Origin: Eubacterium sp.
GTDB lineage: Bacteria > Bacillota_A > Clostridia > Peptostreptococcales > Anaerovoracaceae
DNA length: 6,445 bases
Assembly (NCBI GenBank): GCA_021769545.1
Contig: JAETSS010000079.1
Location: 1 to 6,445 of the forward strand
Direction of reading: 5' to 3'
A program made the translations under genes and the position numbers. Under the pieces are notes generated by a model. It worked only from the letters and a program-made list of their open reading frames with translations. It did no database searches and was not told the DNA's origin. The stretch's first letter is position 1; every line of letters begins with the position of its first letter. Shown here in pieces: positions 1 through 5,440 of the stretch.

Positions 1-88
1 CATCACTTTCTATGATCTTTCGTATTTTTTCTATCTGCAAAGCGTCGGCTACGGAAGAGCCTCCAAACTTTGCTACTTTAACTCCCAT
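1..88 (-). CDS. Aspartate kinase, N-terminal fragment (cut by left edge)
   Basis: Only the first 29 codons are in the window. They read M-G-V-K-V-A-K-F-G-G-S-S-V-A-D and continue into a charged helix (QIEKIRKII). K-F-G-G-S-S-V-A-D is the N-terminal nucleotide-binding signature of aspartate kinases, which phosphorylate aspartate in the cytoplasm as the first step toward lysine, threonine and methionine. The ATG at 86-88 is preceded by AAAGGAG (complement of 101-107) about 10 nt upstream, a good ribosome binding site. The gene begins 50 bp after the metK stop on the same strand, with no hairpin or new promoter visible between them, so it is probably cotranscribed with metK and shares its SAM riboswitch. 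The isozyme class (lysine-, threonine- or uninhibited) depends on C-terminal ACT domains outside the window, so no lysC/dapG/thrA type symbol is given. Family assignment is strong; the rest is inferred. Confidence 0.88.
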   Translation of the reverse strand, partial: MGVKVAKFGGSSVADALQIEKIRKIIESD

Positions 89-138
89 TATTTTCGAATC
101 TCCTTTCATTTAAGTTATGCCTTTTTCTTATATTCAGG

Positions 139-1332
139 TTATGCTCTTGCAGCCTCCCTGAGTTCATCCGCTTTGTCCGTTTTCTCCCATGGAACGTCTA
201 TATCCGTTCTTCCGAAGTGTCCGTATGCGGCCACCTGCCTGTATATCGGTCTTCTCAGATCGAGCTTCTTTATTATCGCAGCCGGTCTCAGATCGAAATG
301 CTGTTCTACCAGTTCTGCAAGCTTTTCATCGGAAAGCTTCCCTGTTCCGAAGGAATCCACCAATATCGAAACAGGTCTGGCAACACCGATGGCGTAAGCC
401 AGCTGTATCTCACATTTGTCCGCAAGTCCTGCAGCCACCAGATTTTTTGCAACATATCTTGCCGCATATGCCGCCGAACGGTCTACCTTCGTAGGGTCCT
501 TTCCGCTGAATGCGCCGCCGCCATGACGCGCATATCCGCCGTATGTATCTACGATGATCTTTCTTCCTGTCAGCCCCGAATCTCCGTGTGGTCCGCCGAT
601 GACGAATCTTCCCGTAGGGTTTATGAAATACTTCGTATTGTCATCAAGCAGGCTTTTATCCACAACAGGACCTACCACGTGCTCGATCAGATCCTTTCTT
701 ATCTGTGAAAGCTCTGTATCAGGGTCGTGCTGTGTGGAGATCACTATCGTATCGATCCTCTTCACCTTGTCGCCGTCGTATTCCACGGTAACCTGAGTCT
801 TTCCGTCTGGTCTGAGATATGGCAGCGTACCGTCCTTTCTGACTTCCGTCAGTCTTCTGGCAAGTTTATGAGCCAGTGAAATAGGCATCGGCATGAGCTC
901 CGGCGTCTCATTGCATGCAAAGCCGAACATCATGCCCTGATCTCCTGCGCCTGTCTCCTCTGCCAGATTTTCCTCGTCGGCGATCTCGCCTTCCTTATAC
1001 TCGAGAGCCTTGTCGACGCCCATGGCTATATCAGCCGACTGCTCGTCGATGGCAGTCAGTATAGCGCATACATTGCCGTCATAGCCGTACTCCGTGTGGT
1101 CGTAGCCTATATCGCAGATAACCTCTCTTGCGATCTTCTGTATGTCGATATAGCACTCGGTGCTTATTTCTCCCATTATCATGGCATAGCCTGTGTTTAC
1201 GGTAGTTTCAGCCGCAACTCTTCCCATTGGATCCTGCTCCAATATGGCGTCTACGATAGCATCCGATATCTGATCGCATATCTTATCCGGATGCCCCTCC
1301 GTTACCGATTCCGATGTAAATAATCTCTTCAT
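139..1332 (-). CDS. metK: S-adenosylmethionine synthetase (methionine adenosyltransferase)
   Basis: This 397-residue cytoplasmic enzyme makes S-adenosylmethionine from ATP and methionine, releasing phosphate and diphosphate. Its length is normal for bacterial MetK (about 380-400). The N-terminus has the conserved [12 protein letters not shown] stretch (residues 6-17; His14 and Asp16 are the ATP/Mg region). The family signature hexapeptide G-A-G-D-Q-G lies at 128-133. The glycine-rich P-loop-like signature G-G-G-A-F-S-G-K-D lies at 271-279, and a G-V-A-R-P-V-S segment follows in the C-terminal domain. The ATG at 1332 is preceded by GGAGGT (complement of 1337-1342), 4 nt from the start, which fixes the start. 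A SAM-I riboswitch and terminator lie in the leader, and an aspartate kinase gene follows 50 bp downstream. Nothing in the reading frame looks broken. Confidence 0.98.
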   Translation of the reverse strand: MKRLFTSESVTEGHPDKICDQISDAIVDAILEQDPMGRVAAETTVNTGYAMIMGEISTECYIDIQKIAREVICDIGYDHTEYGYDGNVCAILTAIDEQSADIAMGVDKALEYKEGEIADEENLAEETGAGDQGMMFGFACNETPELMPMPISLAHKLARRLTEVRKDGTLPYLRPDGKTQVTVEYDGDKVKRIDTIVISTQHDPDTELSQIRKDLIEHVVGPVVDKSLLDDNTKYFINPTGRFVIGGPHGDSGLTGRKIIVDTYGGYARHGGGAFSGKDPTKVDRSAAYAARYVAKNLVAAGLADKCEIQLAYAIGVARPVSILVDSFGTGKLSDEKLAELVEQHFDLRPAAIIKKLDLRRPIYRQVAAYGHFGRTDIDVPWEKTDKADELREAARA

Positions 1333-1336
1333 TACT

Positions 1337-1342
1337 ACCTCC
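1337..1342 (-). promoter_or_regulatory. Ribosome binding site of metK
   Basis: The minus strand reads GGAGGT four bases before the metK ATG. It lies just downstream of the riboswitch terminator, so it is transcribed only when the terminator is bypassed. This points to transcriptional control by the riboswitch, not sequestration of the ribosome binding site. Confidence 0.85.
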
Positions 1343-1350
1343 GTATAATA

Positions 1351-1384
1351 AAACTTAAAAACCTCTTTCCTGATCAGAAAGAGG
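1351..1384 (-). terminator. Riboswitch-controlled intrinsic terminator ahead of metK
   Basis: On the minus strand an 8-bp stem CCTCTTTC / GAAAGAGG (arms 1377-1384 and 1362-1369) closes a 7-base loop and is followed by TTTTTAAGTTT (1351-1361). Only 18 bases separate this U-rich tract from the metK ATG, so it is a leader attenuator, not the end of another gene. The 5' arm can instead pair with GAAAGATGAGG (complement of 1406-1416), with a 3-base bulge, giving an antiterminator. That segment overlaps the 3' strand of riboswitch stem P1, so SAM binding and antitermination exclude each other. Confidence 0.9.
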
Positions 1385-1404
1385 CTGGATTTTCCCGTTA
1401 TCTT

Positions 1405-1514
1405 TCCTCATCTTTCAGAATATAATATCTGTAGGATTTAGCACCTTCTATGTTTTTACACATGAGGTTGCCGGGCTTCTCAGGGCCTATTCCCTCCACC
1501 GCTCTTAATAAGGA
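1405..1514 (-). promoter_or_regulatory. SAM-I (S-box) riboswitch aptamer
   Basis: The minus strand carries the conserved S-box blocks in the right order. These are TTAAGAGCGGTGGAGGGA (5' end, with GGTGGAGGGA at 1491-1500), GAAGCCCGGCAACC (1466-1479), AAGGTGCTAAATCC (GCACCTT at 1441-1447 on the plus strand) and GAAAGATGAGG. Stem P1 pairs TCCTTATT (1507-1514) with GATGAGGA (1405-1412), 8 bp including G-U pairs. P3 is seen as ACCT..ATGT against ACAT..AGGT, and a short P4 has CAGA/TCTG arms. SAM-I aptamers bind S-adenosylmethionine with a four-way junction and stabilise P1. Here that frees the downstream terminator to form and stops transcription of metK and the aspartate kinase gene. Placement right before metK is the classic context. 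Confidence 0.96.
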
Positions 1515-1534
1515 GTTTTTGAATTGTCCTCTTT

Positions 1535-1562
1535 ATTATATATCAATTAAATTCCCTGTCAA
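1535..1562 (-). promoter_or_regulatory. Consensus vegetative promoter of the riboswitch-metK unit
   Basis: The minus strand has TTGACA (1557-1562), a 16-bp spacer and TATAAT (1535-1540), both boxes perfect matches to the housekeeping sigma consensus. The expected start, near 1528, lies about 14 bases before stem P1 of the riboswitch, which fits. The strong promoter is consistent with control exerted mainly by the riboswitch. Confidence 0.88.
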
Positions 1563-1580
1563 TAGGTGATCGCCAAACTT

Positions 1581-1599
1581 TATCATCCTTGCAATGATA
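1581..1599. repeat. Inverted repeat TATCAT-N7-ATGATA in divergent promoter region
   Basis: Perfect 6-bp arms (1581-1586 and 1594-1599) flank the 7-bp centre CCTTGCA. The repeat ends one base before the likely -35 region of the plus-strand gene and lies upstream of the metK promoter. It could be an operator for either direction, but arms this AT-rich also arise by chance. No regulator is identified. Confidence 0.35.
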
Positions 1600-1600
1600 C

Positions 1601-1628
1601 TTGTATTTTTTTTCAAATAGGGTATACT
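1601..1628 (+). promoter_or_regulatory. Candidate promoter of the unrecognised plus-strand gene
   Basis: TATACT at 1623-1628 is a good -10 box. TTGTAT at 1601-1606, 16 bp upstream, is a moderate -35 match (three of six). Transcription would begin near 1635, leaving a leader of about 50 bases before the TTG start at 1685. This promoter lies inside the longest open frame, which argues that the frame's upstream extension is not translated. Confidence 0.55.
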
Positions 1629-1672
1629 CTTTGTATCACTTTATTGATAATTTCCAAAGAACAGGATTTAAC

Positions 1673-1677
1673 GAGGT
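1673..1677 (+). promoter_or_regulatory. Ribosome binding site that fixes the TTG start at 1685
   Basis: GAGGT lies 7 bases before an in-frame TTG. No comparable purine-rich site precedes any other in-frame start codon nearby. The next in-frame ATG is far inside the protein, within the R-L-M-G segment around 1785. Confidence 0.65.
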
Positions 1678-1684
1678 ATTTGAT

Positions 1685-2881
1685 TTGAACAGACCTAAGC
1701 TTACTGTCATCGAAGGCGGTCTTGCCGCCGCTATAAACAGACACGATAAATATTTCGTATCGGCATATGTTACCGATACGCGTCTCATGGGCGTACTTGC
1801 GATATATGCACGCTGGAAGCTGTACGATACTGCTTCGGGGACGGATCTTCATCAGTTCTTCTATATCGACTGTGAGGAAGCCGGACTCGAAACGTACAAA
1901 AGCGTCACGGGAAACGATCTCGACGAGATAGACTACATCGAACAGGCTCTGATCGGCGGACTGGGTGCGAAAAAAATCGATCTCACCCAGCGTCAGCTGG
2001 CAGGGCTCCTGACATATTACAAGGAGTTCAATATAGCTCACAAGCTGCCTTTACCTGACGGTTACAGAGAATACAGCTTTATGATGGACCCGGGGATCCT
2101 GCTGGGACCCGATGAGGACGAAGCTCTGATGGAGCTCATATGCAGCGACATCACCTCAGATTATCAAACGGTCAACTACTTTCTCATGAGATGCTTCGGC
2201 AGGGATCGCAAAGGAGCTGGCTATCTTTCCGACGGAAACGTTCCTCTCGGTCTTTACGACGGATACCGTCAGGCCACCTTCTGCAAAAACGTCATCGACG
2301 TGGAGAAGGTCTACGATGACGGTGCCGTCTCTTACCTGTGTGAATCGCTGATAGAGACCAACAACAACTACGAGACCGTGATCTCCAAGGTCATAGTAAA
2401 GGATCTTAAGGTAGTCTATTTCACAAACTGCTCATCCTTTGCCGTAAGTGCCGCAGAGGCGGCAATGATGCTGGCGAAGCCTGAATTCGTAACGGTTTAC
2501 GAGGTCCTTCTTTCGGACAGCGATATGGACGACAATCTCGGTGAGCTTACCGTGAACCTCAACACGGTGATGTCCACCCACGAAAACGGTCGTATGTTCA
2601 TGGCTTTCAAGGCCAACAACGATCACGTCAACAGCAAGGTCTTCCGTCTGAGCAATGATGTCAAGGGAGTATATTTCCTTACCAATTACGGGCAGCTCAT
2701 CGTGGCCGCCTACAGCCTTCCCGACATCCGCCATCTGGAAAACAAGCTGAAAACCAGCCTGCTGGCGCCTTTCCTTATGGCAACAGCAAAATACGAATTC
2801 AAAGAGCCGATACTCTTCGAATTCGTACAAAGTGATTTTGAAGATTTTGATGATTTTCTCGATTTTATAACCAATGAATAA
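1685..2881 (+). CDS. Protein of unknown function, about 398 residues, TTG start
   Basis: I do not recognise this protein. The open frame extends up to 1601, but that part overlaps a likely promoter. A TTG at 1685 with GAGGT 7 bases upstream gives M-N-R-P-K-L-T-V-I-E-G-G as the N-terminus, a compact beta-strand-like opening. There is no signal peptide and no long hydrophobic stretch, so it is probably cytoplasmic. Six scattered cysteines are present but no CXXC pair or other metal motif. The first half mixes helices and aromatic residues (F-F-Y-I-D-C-E-E; L-L-T-Y-Y-K-E-F). The second half has several beta-like stretches (VIVKDLKVVYFTN; GVYFLTNYGQLIVAAY). The tail is strongly acidic and aromatic (FEDFDDFLDF). 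Codon use and GC resemble metK, so it appears native. It is divergent from the metK unit and its 3' end overlaps the convergent hydrolase gene by 17 bp. No function is proposed. Confidence 0.8.
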   Translation: MNRPKLTVIEGGLAAAINRHDKYFVSAYVTDTRLMGVLAIYARWKLYDTASGTDLHQFFYIDCEEAGLETYKSVTGNDLDEIDYIEQALIGGLGAKKIDLTQRQLAGLLTYYKEFNIAHKLPLPDGYREYSFMMDPGILLGPDEDEALMELICSDITSDYQTVNYFLMRCFGRDRKGAGYLSDGNVPLGLYDGYRQATFCKNVIDVEKVYDDGAVSYLCESLIETNNNYETVISKVIVKDLKVVYFTNCSSFAVSAAEAAMMLAKPEFVTVYEVLLSDSDMDDNLGELTVNLNTVMSTHENGRMFMAFKANNDHVNSKVFRLSNDVKGVYFLTNYGQLIVAAYSLPDIRHLENKLKTSLLAPFLMATAKYEFKEPILFEFVQSDFEDFDDFLDFITNE

Positions 2882-3947
2882 GCTCGGCAAACAATGTCTT
2901 GCTTATTCGTTTTACCGGAGCAGCCGATACATTGGACAATACAGATATCGCCATATCATGCTCCGGACACATCCAGAAGCTTGCTCTGAATCCTATGTCC
3001 GTACCTTCATGTCCCATGAGGCGGCAGCCTTCCTGCTCTCTCATGAACCAGCCGAGACCCATTTTCTCTCCGTTGTTAGGTACCGTGGCGTATGCCGACC
3101 ACATCTTTTCGTAAGTCTCACCGGAGAACATCTTTCTGTCAAGATTGAACCTTCCCCATTTCAGAAGATCTTCGGCAGTAGTGGTCAGCGTCGAGCTCGG
3201 CATATGCTGTCTGCTGAAGGGATAATACTTTGCCATGATTATGTTCTTTTCCTTATCACGCTCGTGAGGCATAGCCATATCCAGCGTATCGATATAGTCA
3301 AGCTCAAGACTTCCGCCCGTTCTTTCTATGGTAAGCACGGTAGTATTGTCCATGCCGGAAGGCTTGAAGCAGTTTTCCTTTACGAACTGTTCGAAAGGCA
3401 TTCCGGAAACCTCCTGGATCACGATGCCCAGCAGCTCATATGCGATACTGCTGTACATGAACCCATTGCTTTCCGGCTCCCACAGCATCCTTCTTTTGCA
3501 TACCTCGTCATGGAACGCATAATTTCTCAATGCATCCGGGGCAACTACCTTATCGCCCCATTTCCATTCCCAGTCCTCTACGGGAACATCGTGCATGCCC
3601 GATATATGGCTCAGGAGCTGATATATCTTGACATCCTTGCTTCTCTCATCCTCCATGTGCAGAAACGGCAGTACATCCACCAGCTTGTCATCAAGGCTCA
3701 GCTTTTTCTCATCCACCAGCTTCATGATGGAGGTCCCTGTAAACATCTTCGATACCGATGCACAGTGGAACACGTCCTTCTTTTCGAGAGGATCCTTCGT
3801 TATGTAATTTCTGAATCCTCTTACGCCGGTATAGATCCGGTCGCCTATCATCACGCCTACCGACACTCCCGGCACGTCATAAAGATCCATGACCTTGTCC
3901 ATGAATCCATCACATATTTGAGTTAAATCCATCTTTTCCTTTGTCAT
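2865..3947 (-). CDS. Serine hydrolase of the beta-lactamase / class C-PBP-like family
   Basis: The product is 360 residues from the ATG at 3945-3947, chosen because AAAGGA (complement of 3958-3963) lies 10 bases upstream; a second ATG five codons later is possible. The open frame extends upstream to 4091, but that region holds the promoters. The family motifs are all visible: S64-V-S-K67 (nucleophile and general base) in H-C-A-S-V-S-K-M-F, Y165-S-S in place of the usual Y-X-N, and H313-E-G in place of the K-T-G triad, as in many esterase- or peptidase-like members. The segment L-L-S-H-I-S-G-M is also typical. The Pfam Beta-lactamase fold includes class C beta-lactamases, D-aminopeptidases, esterases and PBP4*-like proteins, so the substrate cannot be stated. 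No signal peptide or lipobox follows the chosen start, pointing to a cytoplasmic enzyme. True antibiotic resistance is unlikely on this evidence. Confidence 0.93.
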   Translation of the reverse strand: MTKEKMDLTQICDGFMDKVMDLYDVPGVSVGVMIGDRIYTGVRGFRNYITKDPLEKKDVFHCASVSKMFTGTSIMKLVDEKKLSLDDKLVDVLPFLHMEDERSKDVKIYQLLSHISGMHDVPVEDWEWKWGDKVVAPDALRNYAFHDEVCKRRMLWEPESNGFMYSSIAYELLGIVIQEVSGMPFEQFVKENCFKPSGMDNTTVLTIERTGGSLELDYIDTLDMAMPHERDKEKNIIMAKYYPFSRQHMPSSTLTTTAEDLLKWGRFNLDRKMFSGETYEKMWSAYATVPNNGEKMGLGWFMREQEGCRLMGHEGTDIGFRASFWMCPEHDMAISVLSNVSAAPVKRISKTLFAELIHWL

Positions 3948-3975
3948 TTTATCAGATTCCTTTATCCTTAATATT

Positions 3976-4016
3976 ACTATAAAACAGATGCCTGCTGAGG
4001 CACCGGCTTTAGTATA
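3976..4016 (-). promoter_or_regulatory. Candidate -10 elements for the serine hydrolase gene
   Basis: The minus strand has TATACT at 4011-4016 and a second, weaker TATAGT at 3976-3981. The first is preceded 16 bp upstream only by a poor -35 (TTTATT, 4033-4038). The second has no recognisable -35. The assignment is tentative; either could serve, with a leader of about 60 or 25 bases respectively. Confidence 0.35.
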
Positions 4017-4049
4017 CCATATTTTTCTCCCGAATAAAAGCATACAAAA

Positions 4050-4063
4050 GCCTGTATACAAGC
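4050..4063. repeat. Palindrome around TGTATACA between the divergent genes
   Basis: TGTATACA (4053-4060) is a perfect 8-bp palindrome. After one mismatch on each side the symmetry continues for two more pairs (GC..GC), giving an imperfect 14-bp dyad. It sits about 11 bp upstream of the weak -35 of the hydrolase and 22 bp upstream of the reductase -35, a position suited to a shared regulator. No regulator gene is in the window. Confidence 0.35.
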
Positions 4064-4085
4064 CGACTCGCAGCTTTTCACCGTA

Positions 4086-4114
4086 TTGCAATCAGATTTC
4101 TTTTCCAGTATAAT
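4086..4114 (+). promoter_or_regulatory. Promoter of the aldo/keto reductase gene
   Basis: TTGCAA (4086-4091), a 17-bp spacer and a perfect TATAAT (4109-4114) make a convincing housekeeping promoter. The transcript would start near 4121, giving a leader of about 50 bases that carries AGGAG (4162-4166) 7 bases ahead of the start codon. Confidence 0.75.
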
Positions 4115-4173
4115 ACTATTAAATATGCAGGCTTGCCTCATATTCACCGAAACTATAAGTTAGGAGTGAAAAA

Positions 4174-5304
4174 ATGCAATACAGAACCTTTAAAAAAATC
4201 AACAAGGATGTTTCCCTGCTGGGAATGGGATGCATGCGCCTGCCTGTAACAGCAGACGGCAAGGTGGATGAACAGGAAGCGATCAGCATCATCAGATCTG
4301 CCATAGATGCGGGTGTGAACTACGTGGATACCGCCTACACGTACCATGAAGGCAACAGTGAAAAGATCGTGGGAAGAGCTCTCAAGGACGGCTACAGGGA
4401 AAAGGTACTGCTGGCTGACAAAATGCCTATATGGCTCGCCAAGGACGAGGAGCACATGAAGGCTATCTTCGAGGAGCAGTTTCAGAGGCTGGATACCGAT
4501 GTCATCGATATGTATCTGGTCCACAACGTCAGCGCAGCTACATGGAGACGCGCAAAGAAGCTGAACCTCTTGCCTTTCCTGGAAGAGATGAAGGCCAAGG
4601 GCAGGATCAGACACATCGGATTTTCTTTCCATGATTCCTATAAGGTATTCGAAGAGGTGCTCAACGGCTTCCCATGGGAATTCTGTCAGATACAGCTAAA
4701 CTACATGGATAAGAATCACCAGGCGGGAGTCAGGGGCCTGAAGCTTGCCGCGGAAAAAGGTCTCAGCGTCATCATCATGGAACCGTTAAAGGGCGGAAGG
4801 CTTACGGATGCCGTTCCTCCTACCGTGCAAAAGCTGTGGGATGACTTTGAAACCAAGAGGACTCCTGCTCAGTGGGCGTTCAAATGGCTTGCAAATATGC
4901 CGGAGGTAACGCTGATGCTCAGCGGTATGAGCTCAAGAACCCAGCTTGAGGAAAACATAAAGACGCTGTCGGACGAAGATATCGCAGTTCTGACGGATGA
5001 TGAAAAGGCCCTCATAGACAGGGTGTCCGATGAGTACAACAGACTCATCAAATATTCATGTACAGGCTGCGAATACTGTATGCCATGTCCGACAAAGCTG
5101 GATATACCTAAGATACTGGGATATTTCAACGACTGGAACACCTACGAACAGAATCCGTCGACGAAGAACGAATACAAGTCGTGGATACCTGCCGGCAGAC
5201 ATGCCTCAGACTGCGTAGGCTGCAAAGCATGCGAGGAAAAATGTCCGCAGCATCTGCCTATAGCGCAGGCTATGAAGGAAGCGGCGGAGGTCTTTGGGGT
5301 GTAA
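4174..5304 (+). CDS. Aldo/keto reductase with C-terminal ferredoxin-like Fe-S region
   Basis: The 376-residue product joins an aldo/keto reductase barrel (about residues 1-285) to a cysteine-rich tail. The N-terminal L-G-M-G-C-M-R-L-P and the catalytic tetrad are visible: Asp52 and Tyr57 in V-D-T-A-Y-T-Y-H, Lys83 in A-D-K-M-P and His117 in L-V-H-N-V. The tail has C296-X2-C299-X2-C302-X2-C305-P and C347-X2-C350-X2-C353-X3-C357-P, enough for two [4Fe-4S] clusters. This architecture is common in anaerobes (the COG1453-type predicted oxidoreductases) and its length is normal for them. Such proteins are presumed to move electrons between a carbonyl/alcohol substrate, NAD(P)H and an Fe-S donor, but the substrate is unknown. 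It is cytoplasmic, with no signal peptide. The ATG at 4174 is fixed by AGGAG 7 bases upstream. It appears monocistronic, ending at the shared terminator near 5405. Confidence 0.95.
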   Translation: MQYRTFKKINKDVSLLGMGCMRLPVTADGKVDEQEAISIIRSAIDAGVNYVDTAYTYHEGNSEKIVGRALKDGYREKVLLADKMPIWLAKDEEHMKAIFEEQFQRLDTDVIDMYLVHNVSAATWRRAKKLNLLPFLEEMKAKGRIRHIGFSFHDSYKVFEEVLNGFPWEFCQIQLNYMDKNHQAGVRGLKLAAEKGLSVIIMEPLKGGRLTDAVPPTVQKLWDDFETKRTPAQWAFKWLANMPEVTLMLSGMSSRTQLEENIKTLSDEDIAVLTDDEKALIDRVSDEYNRLIKYSCTGCEYCMPCPTKLDIPKILGYFNDWNTYEQNPSTKNEYKSWIPAGRHASDCVGCKACEEKCPQHLPIAQAMKEAAEVFGV

Positions 5305-5323
5305 GAACGCGCCGAAGAAATGC

Positions 5324-5350
5324 CTTTGATGAAAACTGTTTTCGTCAAAG
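5324..5350 (+). repeat. 12-bp hairpin just after the reductase gene, without a T tract
   Basis: CTTTGATGAAAA (5324-5335) pairs with TTTTCGTCAAAG (5339-5350) around a 3-base loop, with a single G-U wobble. No T run follows on either strand, so it is not a standard intrinsic terminator. It could protect the 3' end of the reductase mRNA. The 3' arm TTTTCGTC could alternatively pair with GACGAAAA at 5375-5382. Confidence 0.55.
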
Positions 5351-5387
5351 CTCTGTGAAAACCATCGATTCATCGACGAAAAAACTG

Positions 5388-5422
5388 AAAAAAAAAACGG
5401 TTGTCATACGACAACCGTTTTT
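5388..5422. terminator. Bidirectional intrinsic terminator between convergent genes
   Basis: A perfect 8-bp stem CGGTTGTC / GACAACCG (5398-5405 and 5410-5417) with an ATAC loop is flanked by ten A (5388-5397) and five T (5418-5422). Read on plus it ends the reductase transcript with a short T run. Read on minus it ends the dehydrogenase transcript with ten T, so it should be stronger in that direction. Confidence 0.92.
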
Positions 5423-5440
5423 AATGTCTTTAAGATATCC

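Noticed and set aside
89..138. Possible terminator between metK and the aspartate kinase gene
   Set aside because: The minus strand has a run of five A but no stem-loop and no T tract; only the ribosome binding site of the next gene is evident.
217..708. Plus-strand open frame opposite metK
   Set aside because: It is a shadow of the metK coding strand, with unlikely composition and no initiation signals.
2874..3926. Long plus-strand open frame of about 350 codons opposite the serine hydrolase
   Set aside because: It is antisense to a gene with full family motifs, its translation is rich in His, Arg, Ser and Tyr with no recognisable family, and it has no promoter or ribosome binding site.
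3948..4091. Extra 48 residues at the N-terminus of the serine hydrolase frame
   Set aside because: The region contains the candidate -10 boxes of the gene and overlaps the start of the reductase promoter (TTGCAA at 4086-4091); a good ribosome binding site precedes the ATG at 3947.
5363..5378. CATCGA repeated twice after the reductase gene
   Set aside because: Two short copies only; too little to call a repeat array, attachment site or CRISPR.
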